Shown: positions 12,443 to 18,723 of the stretch, piece after piece
Layout of the letters: each line of letters opens with the position of its first letter
Numbering within the stretch: position 1 is the first letter of the stretch
Assembly: GCA_934663645.1 (NCBI GenBank)
Contig: CAKUKR010000044.1
Coordinates: 1-18,723, forward strand
From: an uncultured Muribaculaceae bacterium
Lineage (GTDB): Bacteria; Bacteroidota; Bacteroidia; Bacteroidales; Muribaculaceae
Length of the DNA: 18,723 nt
Direction of reading: 5' to 3'
Position numbers and translations under genes: made by a program
Notes under the pieces: generated by a model
What the model was told of the DNA's origin: nothing
Seen by the model: the letters and a program-made list of their open reading frames with translations, nothing else
Database searches by the model: none

Positions 12443-15400
12443 ATGAAACGAATTACCCTTGTTGCAGCGCTGACGCTGCTGTCGCTCGCCACTTTCGCCC
12501 GGGCCGCGGCGGTGCTGTACTCGTCCGACTTCTCGGATGACCGGAACGACTGGACTATCATTGATGCCGACGGCGACGGCATAACCTGGTATACGCAAGA
12601 CTCCTGTTTAAGATACGGATTCAGCAGTAGCGACGAGCATACCAGCGCTGATGACTGGATTGTTTCTCCACCGGTTTCGCTGACAGCGGGAACAATGTAC
12701 AGAGTCAAGGCCAGACATAAATTTGTTCATGCTGGGGCTGACCAGCGGACGCTGACTTACGCCTTGTATGCTTCTACAGACAATAGCGCGGCAGGGTTGG
12801 CTGCAGGCACTTTGGTTGCTGACTTAAGCGGCGCACATTCGGATGAGGTGCTGTGGTTCACACCCACGGAAAGCGGGCCATGCTATTTTGGCATCCATAC
12901 GGATGCTGTTGATCCCGATTGGGGTTATATCGAGCTTTCCAGTTTCGAGGTGAAGGAGAATGTCCCTATACCGGCTTCGGTTTCCGACCTCAAAGTCTGC
13001 AAGGCCGCTGGAGCGCGTGACGCTGTGCTGTCATGGACATTGCCTCCTGCACTGGATGAAGACGGTTTAGAACTGCCCGAAGGCATTGCGGTGAGCAACG
13101 TCAGGGTGTACCGCAACGGCGAGCTCGTCCAGACGCTCCCCGGCGATGCCGTCACGTGTACTGACCGCGGGCTGGATGCCGGCAGGTATGAGTATGAGGT
13201 GGAACTGGACATAAACGGACAGCTGGGCAACAGGAGCAAGGTCGCCTTTGACCTGCTCGTAAAGGATGCGCCGTACGTCTCGTATTTCAATGACCCTGGT
13301 TGGGCGATAGTCAATGTTGACGGCGGAAGGGGGTGGGAATATTTCACAGACTACTCAAACTATTACTCTGAATACCCCGGCGGCATGAAAAACCACAACA
13401 ATAACCCTCCTGACAACTGGCTGATTTCACCCTCAATCAAGCTGGCTGCCGGAGTCGAGTACAACGTAACGTTCTGGCACTGTTCGCCGCGTATACCAGA
13501 GTACTTCAAGCTGTATGCCGCTCTCGGCACTTCCATAGACTGCCTGAAGGCCGGCACGGTCGTTGCGGACATCGACGGTGTATATCACACAGAAATGACA
13601 AAGGAGGTGTTCTCTTTCACCCCGGCTGTGACCGGAGAATACAATTTTGGTTTCCACGATTACGGCATCAGCGCCCCGAAATATGGAGACGGATTAATGT
13701 TAACAGGCTTTGAGGTGATGCCCGTCGATATGCCCGCACTCGGCATGGTGTCGGATTTCATCATCAGTCAGGGCAGTGACGACGACCTGTTTGCTCTGGC
13801 GGCGACACTGAAATGGAAGCTGCCGACTGTTGACACCGACGGCAATCCGCTCCCGCTGCCCGAGGATGCGCCGATCTACAATGTCCACATATACCGTGAC
13901 GGCGTGCTGGTGAAGTCCCTTTCGGGCAATGCGACCTCGTGGATTGACACTGCCGACCTCGGACTTACGCCCGGGAAGCATACATACGGCATCGAGGTGG
14001 AGGTAGCTGGCGTGTACGGGCCGCGCCTGTATGCCGAATCGCCGACTATATGCCCCACAGGCGACGATTTCAAGAACACTCCATATACGTCTGATTTCAG
14101 AGACAGCGGCTGGGGGGGACTCACGGAATGGACTGGATGTGTTTTCTGGAAAGATGACTTGGCGTATCCGCCGACGTTTGAAGACACTCCGCATGGGTAT
14201 ACGACGGGCATCAGACACTACTATCCTGATGATGGATATGGGTCAGCATGGCTGTACTCCCCTGAATTTGCATTGGTGGGCGGCAAGGAGTACATTATCA
14301 GTTTTTGGCACAGGGAGAAGGGCAAGTCTTTTTCTAAAGTTTACACGCGCATCCATATCTACAAATCAGAAACAGGCAATAAAACTTCGGATAGCTTTGA
14401 CGAGGGAGAATGTGCGATTTACAGGACTTACAGCACAGCAGCGTCCTCTGAATGGGAGAAACTGGAGTACAGCTTCACGCCCTCGGAAACCAACTTCTAC
14501 TATCTGAAAATGTGGAATTCAATAGATGCTGAATACGGGTATCAAGACATCACATGCTTCGACATCCGCGAGAAAGACTGGGTAGCGCCGGAGCCGCCTC
14601 CCACACCTACTGTCGAGGAAAATCCCCCCTCGCCGGTAAACCTCCCCACGTATGTCACTACCGCTGACCCTCCTACTGCAAGCCTGGCATGGGAGCTGCC
14701 CTCGACATACAAGGACGGCTCGGAGTTCAACCCCGCCACAGGGGCTATCCGCATATACCGTGACGGCGTGCTGGCGCAGACACTTACAGGTACTGAAAGG
14801 CATTGGATAGACACGGCGGGAACCGGGTTTGTGTACGGCAGCCACACTTACGAGATTGAAGTCGTGGCAGACAGCTTGTGCAGCAGCCGCGTCAAGCCCG
14901 CGTATGCCTCCAGCGTTCTCCCGTATGCCTCTGACATGAACAATGCAGGCTGGACAGTGCTGGATGTCAACGGCGGACGCAGCTGGGGCAAGGTAACTGT
15001 TGACCTGGACAATCCGTATGGCGTATTTACCCTGCCAGACTATTCGCGTGGCGTAGATTTCGCATCCCCTTGGCGTGAAGCCTCTGACGACTGGATAGTT
15101 TCGCCGCCGCTGTATATGAATGCCAACCGGGAGTACACAGTCAGCTTCTGGCACAAAGACCTTTTTTCAGGGATGAAAGTCGAGAAGTTTTCGCTGCATG
15201 TGTCAAATGAGCTGGCGCCTGAGAGCCTGGCTGGCGGCACGCTCCTCGCTGACATTTCCAACAGTTCAACAACCGTTATGCCTGGATGGCACAAAGAGTC
15301 GTACTCGTTCATTCCAGACGAAGACGGGTGTTACTATTTCGGCTTCCACGCCAATACCGATGCGACTGACCAGAATCTCATACAGTTGACCGGCTTTGAG

Positions 15401-16780
15401 GTGGTATGGGACGGCATGGCTGACGCAATACCGTCACGGCCAACCGTACTGACAGCCACGCCCACAGTGAGCGAGACACCCGAGGTGAAACTCTCGTGGG
15501 AAATGCCGGCCAAATACATGAGCGGCGCGGCTATTCCCGACGGTACGTCAATGGAAGCCTTGGTTTACCGCGACGGCTCACTGATGTACCGTGGCAACGA
15601 CGTCGAATGGACTGACAACGACGTGCAGCATGGTGAGGCCTATACATACGAAGTCGCAGTGGACGTGAACGGGCAGACGGGACCTCGCACGGCCGTCTCC
15701 CCGGTAGAGGTATTGCCGCCACCGCCCCCAGAGCCGCCGCTGCCTGTCATCCCAGACCCGGCGGAAGACCTCGCCGTCACCGCCGACCCAGTTTTGCCGA
15801 ATGTTGCCGACATTTCATGGCGCAACCCCTCGACGAGCAGCGTCCCCGACAGTGAGCCGCCAGTCACGCTGGCTGAAATATACCGTGACGGCGTGCTGAT
15901 CGGCACTGTCACCGAAGGCCTTGCTGCCGGCGAATACTACTCTTACGAGGACAACACCGTAACAGACCCCGGCATGTACACTTACATGGTCAAAGTGTAC
16001 AACGGCGAACTCATTGCCGATGAGGGGCATCCCGAGATGACACGGTGGATAGGGCGCGGCGCAGACGTGCCTTACGAGCCCGAAAACTTCTACGAGTGGT
16101 ATCCGTTCAACCAAGCCGTCGGAAATGAGCAAGGCGGGTGGCGTATCGGCTTCACCGATGCATGTGCCGGCGGCGCGGAAGCGGACGGCGACTCGTGGTT
16201 CATCTCGCCGCCGTTGTACACCCACAGCGGCACGAAGTACCTCCTCGAGGTGCTGCCGTTCAGCCGTGGCTTCGCCGACCCGAGCGACATCAGCGTGTAC
16301 CTCGGCTCCAATGTAGCACCAGAGGAGATGACGCGGAAAATCGGCACTATCGACTGCGCCTCGGTCAAGAGTTTCGCAGAGGCTGCCCAGTTCCCCTTGC
16401 TCGCCGTGGCAGCGGACGACCCGTCGCTTGCCGACGAGCCGGACGATGACGGCGGACGCATCAGCTTTGCAGCCGGCAACATGACCGTCGGCTTCCGCGC
16501 CGAGGGCGAGGCCGAGGGACGCATCTGCGGCTTTCGCTTCATCATCGACCCGGAAACCAGTGTTGACGAGGCTGCCACGGACGGCGCACTGCGCCATGCC
16601 GGCGACACAGTCGTCTTCCCCGGCGGCGCGACCGACATCGCCCTTGCGACCGTCTCGGGACAGGTAGTGCGCCGCTGTGCAGCAGCCGACAGCCTCGACC
16701 TGTCGCAGCTCGCGCCCGGTGTCTACATCGTCAGCTGCAATGTAGGCAGCAAGCGCATGTCGTTGAAAATCATAAAGTAG
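12443..16780 (+). CDS. Large modular surface protein: repeated choice-of-anchor J (cleaved adhesin-like) and FN3-like domains, T9SS-type tail
   Basis: A 1445-residue predicted secreted protein. Signal peptide 1-21 (MKRITLVAALTLLSLATFA...). Choice-of-anchor J / cleaved adhesin-like modules lie at about 25-173, 277-428, 547-713, 827-990 and a weak fifth at 1210-1371; each carries a W-x-x-x-D start and a DDWIVSPP-type motif (W72, W326, W883 and the variant SWFISPP at 1251-1257). FN3-like modules lie at about 177-276, 430-540, 730-825, 996-1090 and 1106-1200, most with IYRDG-x-L and HTYEVEV-like strands. Pro-rich linkers occur at 716-730 and 1091-1105. The tail 1372-1445 (DLSQLAPGVYIVSCNVGSKRMSLKIIK at the end) fits a T9SS type A sorting domain. 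Similar modules occur in Porphyromonas gingipain adhesins and in carbohydrate- or protein-binding surface proteins. No catalytic domain was found. The frame is open upstream to 12332, but the promoter sets ATG 12443. Confidence 0.88.
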   Translation: MKRITLVAALTLLSLATFARAAAVLYSSDFSDDRNDWTIIDADGDGITWYTQDSCLRYGFSSSDEHTSADDWIVSPPVSLTAGTMYRVKARHKFVHAGADQRTLTYALYASTDNSAAGLAAGTLVADLSGAHSDEVLWFTPTESGPCYFGIHTDAVDPDWGYIELSSFEVKENVPIPASVSDLKVCKAAGARDAVLSWTLPPALDEDGLELPEGIAVSNVRVYRNGELVQTLPGDAVTCTDRGLDAGRYEYEVELDINGQLGNRSKVAFDLLVKDAPYVSYFNDPGWAIVNVDGGRGWEYFTDYSNYYSEYPGGMKNHNNNPPDNWLISPSIKLAAGVEYNVTFWHCSPRIPEYFKLYAALGTSIDCLKAGTVVADIDGVYHTEMTKEVFSFTPAVTGEYNFGFHDYGISAPKYGDGLMLTGFEVMPVDMPALGMVSDFIISQGSDDDLFALAATLKWKLPTVDTDGNPLPLPEDAPIYNVHIYRDGVLVKSLSGNATSWIDTADLGLTPGKHTYGIEVEVAGVYGPRLYAESPTICPTGDDFKNTPYTSDFRDSGWGGLTEWTGCVFWKDDLAYPPTFEDTPHGYTTGIRHYYPDDGYGSAWLYSPEFALVGGKEYIISFWHREKGKSFSKVYTRIHIYKSETGNKTSDSFDEGECAIYRTYSTAASSEWEKLEYSFTPSETNFYYLKMWNSIDAEYGYQDITCFDIREKDWVAPEPPPTPTVEENPPSPVNLPTYVTTADPPTASLAWELPSTYKDGSEFNPATGAIRIYRDGVLAQTLTGTERHWIDTAGTGFVYGSHTYEIEVVADSLCSSRVKPAYASSVLPYASDMNNAGWTVLDVNGGRSWGKVTVDLDNPYGVFTLPDYSRGVDFASPWREASDDWIVSPPLYMNANREYTVSFWHKDLFSGMKVEKFSLHVSNELAPESLAGGTLLADISNSSTTVMPGWHKESYSFIPDEDGCYYFGFHANTDATDQNLIQLTGFEVVWDGMADAIPSRPTVLTATPTVSETPEVKLSWEMPAKYMSGAAIPDGTSMEALVYRDGSLMYRGNDVEWTDNDVQHGEAYTYEVAVDVNGQTGPRTAVSPVEVLPPPPPEPPLPVIPDPAEDLAVTADPVLPNVADISWRNPSTSSVPDSEPPVTLAEIYRDGVLIGTVTEGLAAGEYYSYEDNTVTDPGMYTYMVKVYNGELIADEGHPEMTRWIGRGADVPYEPENFYEWYPFNQAVGNEQGGWRIGFTDACAGGAEADGDSWFISPPLYTHSGTKYLLEVLPFSRGFADPSDISVYLGSNVAPEEMTRKIGTIDCASVKSFAEAAQFPLLAVAADDPSLADEPDDDGGRISFAAGNMTVGFRAEGEAEGRICGFRFIIDPETSVDEAATDGALRHAGDTVVFPGGATDIALATVSGQVVRRCAAADSLDLSQLAPGVYIVSCNVGSKRMSLKIIK
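13889..13909 (+). repeat. 21-nt exact repeat in FN3-like modules, copy 1
   Basis: First of three identical 21-base blocks (copies at 13889-13909, 14753-14773 and 15878-15898) that encode IYRDGVL in FN3-like modules 2, 3 and 5. A related but non-identical version occurs near 17471 in the paralogue. Confidence 0.85.
14753..14773 (+). repeat. 21-nt exact repeat in FN3-like modules, copy 2
   Basis: Identical to the blocks at 13889 and 15878, encoding IYRDGVL in the third FN3-like module. Confidence 0.85.
15878..15898 (+). repeat. 21-nt exact repeat in FN3-like modules, copy 3
   Basis: Identical to the blocks at 13889 and 14753, in the fifth FN3-like module, whose other strands have diverged considerably. 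Confidence 0.85.
16561..16632 (+). repeat. Near-identical sorting-tail DNA, copy in the 1445-aa gene
   Basis: About 72 nt that match 18093-18164 with one difference (G versus A in the codon changing Gly to Ser). Similarity continues with more differences to the stop codons. Confidence 0.85.
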
Positions 16781-16803
16781 CAACCCGAAACAACCATACG
16801 TTT

Positions 16804-18312
16804 ATGAAAAGAATTACACTTGTCGCAGCACTGACGTTGCTGTCGCTCGCCACATTCGCCCAAGCTGAAACAGTTCCCTACACTTCGGATATGAGAGGGT
16901 GGACTGCCATCGACACAAACAATGACGGCAATACGTGGTCATCAAACCAAGGCCGATACGCTTTCGATGGTTCTGGATATAATTCAGGAGTCGGGTTCGT
17001 GCATTTTGCAGCAACAATTGACGACTGGATTGTCTCGCCTGCAGTATCGTTGGAGGCCGGCACAGAGTACATTGTCCGTTTCTCACACAAGCGGGACAAG
17101 TCTCGCTTTCCGCGCAAGGCGATGCTGTATGCCGCCCTTGCCGATGATGCTGAAAGTCTCGCTGCCGGCGCGGTCGTCGCCGACTTCAGAAGTGCTAACT
17201 ACCAGCAGTGGGAGCGGTTTACACAGACATACACCCCGGCAGAAAGCGGCGATTACCATTTCGGGTTCTATGCATATTCCACTGAAATCATCGATATGTA
17301 TCTGGCTGGTTTCGAGGTGAAAAAATATGAATTCGTCCCCGAGCCTGTGTCAGACCTTGCCATATCGCTCGGTGCAGACTTCGCGGTCGAGGCAACTCTC
17401 TCGTGGACGCTGCCAGCAGAAGACACCGAGGGTTTCGCGTTTGACGATGATGCCACGTTCAATGCGGTATACATATACCGCGACGGCAAACTGGCACAGA
17501 CGCTTCCCGGCAATGCCACGGCATGGACGGATTCTGAAGCAAGCGGGATGACAGCCGCAGACCACACATACGAGGTCGAGGTGGAAGTGAACGGAGTGCG
17601 CAGCTCGCGCAGCAGCATCTTCTATACACCGCCCAAACCGCTGCCCTATCAGTCAGACTTCAATGACGGCGGCTGGACGATTATCGATGACGGCAATAAC
17701 GGCAACACCTGGTCATTCACCAGTTTTGACATTGATTCGCGAGGCGTGAAGTGCGATTGTCACGATGCATACGACGAAACGGATGACTGGCTCATTTCCC
17801 CTCCGTTGCCACTGACCGCCGGTGTCGCTTATTCGGTTAAGTTCAGATACTTATCCCATAATACAGATGAAAACTCATTTTCTCTTTTTGCCTCTCGCGT
17901 AAATACCGTAAAGGGGCTTACTTCTGGTTCGCGAGTTGCCCTAATACCAGCACGAGCTTATAGCTGGCATGACGAGTCGTACACCTTTACTCCGCCGGAA
18001 ACCGATTACTATTACCTTGGCTTCCGTGCTGGACCACAAAAACGCTATATACTCATGACCAGCCTGGAGGTCATAAATCCGTCAATTACCGGTGTTGACG
18101 AGGCTGCCACGGACAGCGCACTGCGCCATGCCGGCGACACAGTCGTCTTCCCCGGCGGCGCGACAGACATCGTCCTCGCGCCCGTTTCGGGACAGGTGGT
18201 GCGCCGCTGCGCCGCAGCCGACAGCCTCGACCTGTCGCAGCTCGCACCCGGTGTATACATCGTCAGCTGCAACATTGACGGCAATCGCGCCTCACTAAAG
18301 ATAGCGAAATAA
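16804..18312 (+). CDS. Modular surface protein, shorter paralogue: two anchor-J modules, one FN3-like, T9SS-type tail
   Basis: A 502-residue predicted secreted protein, paralogous to the preceding gene. Signal peptide 1-21 is the same through residue 19 (MKRITLVAALTLLSLATFA). Anchor-J module 1 spans about 24-174 (DDWIVSPAVSLEAG at 73-86), an FN3-like module about 178-276 (VYIYRDGKLAQTLPGNATAW at 222-241), and anchor-J module 2 about 280-425 (DDWLISPPLPLTAG at 327-340). The sorting tail 428-502 is nearly identical to that of the neighbour (DEAATDSALRHAGDTVVFPG...). No enzyme domain was found. It begins 23 nt after the upstream stop with no promoter between, so the pair forms one transcription unit ended by a strong hairpin. 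Its internal modules are much more diverged from the neighbour than its two ends are. Confidence 0.88.
   Translation: MKRITLVAALTLLSLATFAQAETVPYTSDMRGWTAIDTNNDGNTWSSNQGRYAFDGSGYNSGVGFVHFAATIDDWIVSPAVSLEAGTEYIVRFSHKRDKSRFPRKAMLYAALADDAESLAAGAVVADFRSANYQQWERFTQTYTPAESGDYHFGFYAYSTEIIDMYLAGFEVKKYEFVPEPVSDLAISLGADFAVEATLSWTLPAEDTEGFAFDDDATFNAVYIYRDGKLAQTLPGNATAWTDSEASGMTAADHTYEVEVEVNGVRSSRSSIFYTPPKPLPYQSDFNDGGWTIIDDGNNGNTWSFTSFDIDSRGVKCDCHDAYDETDDWLISPPLPLTAGVAYSVKFRYLSHNTDENSFSLFASRVNTVKGLTSGSRVALIPARAYSWHDESYTFTPPETDYYYLGFRAGPQKRYILMTSLEVINPSITGVDEAATDSALRHAGDTVVFPGGATDIVLAPVSGQVVRRCAAADSLDLSQLAPGVYIVSCNIDGNRASLKIAK
18093..18164 (+). repeat. Near-identical sorting-tail DNA, copy in the 502-aa gene
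   Basis: Partner of 16561-16632. It encodes the start of the predicted T9SS tail and differs at one base over about 72. Confidence 0.85.
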
Positions 18313-18336
18313 CTGTCATCTTGCATTCATAATCCC

Positions 18337-18374
18337 GGGGGCTGTGCCTTGTATTTGGCACAGCCCCCATTTTA
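18337..18374 (+). terminator. Terminator of the modular adhesin operon
   Basis: A perfect 12-bp stem, GGGGGCTGTGCC (18337-18348) / GGCACAGCCCCC (18357-18368), with an 8-nt loop, followed by ATTTTATT. It lies 24 nt after the stop of the 502-residue gene. Confidence 0.88.
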
Positions 18375-18420
18375 TTGCACCTTAACTATCCGCTGCAACG
18401 ACATTGCAGACCCCGCGCCG

Positions 18421-18428
18421 TAACTTTG
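18421..18428 (+). promoter_or_regulatory. -7 element of a short transcription unit
   Basis: TAACTTTG followed by an A-rich leader to ATG 18467. There is no well-spaced -33 element; the nearest TTG (18404-18406) is only 14 nt upstream. Confidence 0.55.
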
Positions 18429-18466
18429 CACCGTAAAACAAAACAACAACGCCAACACGCAAGATT

Positions 18467-18526
18467 ATGAAACGCTCAACGATGAAAATGACGATGCTGC
18501 GGACACTGCTGCTTGCAGGTCACTGA
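18467..18526 (+). CDS. 19-codon small ORF, or disrupted signal-peptide gene
   Basis: ATG 18467 to TGA 18526 encodes MKRSTMKMTMLRTLLLAGH: a basic start, then a short hydrophobic run, like a truncated signal peptide. It follows a TAACTTTG promoter element and an A-rich leader and is followed, after about 150 nt, by a hairpin terminator. The same frame stays open past the TGA to the window end, but the terminator lies within it and the composition shows no clear domain. A one-base shift near 18518 would extend a hydrophobic segment a few residues only. It could be a true microprotein, a leader peptide, or the start of a decayed secreted-protein gene. I cannot decide between these. Confidence 0.35.
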   Translation: MKRSTMKMTMLRTLLLAGH

Positions 18527-18677
18527 CACTGGCTTATCGGCTGGCGGCAGATTGACGTCAACTGCCCGTTTCCAGCCTCACTTTCGGCGGCAATGACTCC
18601 ATTCGGCTACAGCACAGGCTTCGGCTTCATTAGGCTCGGCTGCTCGACAGGGAACTATCCCGGCTCGCATTGCAAAA
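18527..18677 (+). other. Stretch without a recognised gene between small ORF and terminator
   Basis: No frame gives a recognisable protein. Being inside a promoter-to-terminator unit of about 280 nt, it may be the body of a small RNA or the decayed part of a short gene. Confidence 0.3.
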
Positions 18678-18720
18678 AGGAGGTGCAGTTTCATATAACC
18701 GCACCTCCTGATTTATCTTT
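18678..18720 (+). terminator. Terminator of the short right-edge unit
   Basis: A perfect 9-bp stem, AGGAGGTGC (18678-18686) / GCACCTCCT (18701-18709), with a 14-nt loop, followed by the T-rich GATTTATCTTT. Its tail overlaps the next promoter element. Confidence 0.65.
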
Positions 18721-18721
18721 G
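18714..18721 (+). promoter_or_regulatory. -7 element at the right edge, for a gene beyond the window
   Basis: TATCTTTG fits TAnnTTTG, with a TTTC 21 nt upstream as a weak -33. The gene it would serve is outside the window. Confidence 0.5.
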
Positions 18722-18723
18722 TA

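Noticed and set aside
15815..16783. 322-codon minus-strand frame opposite the large adhesin gene
   Set aside because: No recognisable domain, and it lies over the well-supported C-terminal modules on the other strand.
12443..18312. CRISPR array or tandem DNA repeat tract in the adhesin operon
   Set aside because: The repeats are diverged protein modules hundreds of bases apart, not regular short repeats with spacers.
18527..18723. Readthrough of the TGA at 18524-18526, or selenocysteine, to extend the small ORF
   Set aside because: The extension shows no domain, and a terminator hairpin lies inside it; I saw no evidence for recoding.
1..18723. Prophage, insertion sequence, integrase, tRNA or rRNA genes
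   Set aside because: No transposase, integrase or phage structural motif and no tRNA- or rRNA-like sequence was recognised by reading; a tool-based scan was not possible.

Overview
The window reads as a chromosome segment of a fairly GC-rich member of the Bacteroidales (gut-type Bacteroidota; Muribaculaceae or a near relative is possible, but I cannot prove the family). The evidence is the repeated occurrence of the Bacteroidota -7 promoter element TAnnTTTG, often with a TTTG/TTG -33 element 19-21 nt upstream, A-rich leaders in place of strong Shine-Dalgarno sites, BspA-type leucine-rich repeats, choice-of-anchor J / fibronectin-like cell-surface proteins, and C-terminal tails resembling type IX secretion (T9SS) sorting domains. 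No rRNA, tRNA, insertion sequence, integrase or CRISPR array was seen.

Layout. (1) 1-803, minus strand: the N-terminal part of a dGTPase (dgt, running off the left edge) and a small MNT-type nucleotidyltransferase without a HEPN partner. (2) 995-1346, plus strand: a promoter, an extremely acidic Tyr/Asp-rich 53-residue protein and a structured 3' region ending in a terminator. (3) 1356-4257, minus strand: a BspA-like LRR surface protein and a small conserved hypothetical protein, each with its own promoter. (4) 4419-9331, plus strand: a tight gene string made of pyrE with a structured leader, an SRPBCC-like protein, a Rieske-like lipoprotein whose metal ligands appear to be cysteines, a LysE-family exporter, a secreted protein of unknown role, and an AAA-ATPase-like/PDDEXK_9 protein. 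Four of its five junctions are short, abutting or overlapping. (5) 9321-12267: a glycosyltransferase cluster, two minus-strand genes (GT2 and GT-B) in an ATGA-coupled pair and a divergent plus-strand GT2 gene with overlapping promoter elements. (6) 12374-18374, plus strand: a two-gene operon of modular surface proteins (1445 and 502 residues) with alternating choice-of-anchor J (cleaved adhesin-like) and FN3-like modules. The two share the same signal peptide and an almost identical C-terminal sorting tail. (7) 18421-18723: a promoter, a 19-codon ORF and a hairpin terminator, then another promoter at the right edge.

How the genes work together. Regions 3, 5 and 6 suggest a cell-envelope theme: three predicted secreted, tail-sorted surface proteins beside three glycosyltransferases that could build surface glycan. 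That link is inference. Region 4 starts with pyrimidine biosynthesis, but the genes behind pyrE have no evident role in that pathway, so the string is probably co-transcribed rather than functionally unified. The least explained items are the acidic microprotein, the two small promoter-ORF-terminator units, the Cys-rich Rieske-like lipoprotein, and the modular adhesin pair with exchanged-looking ends.
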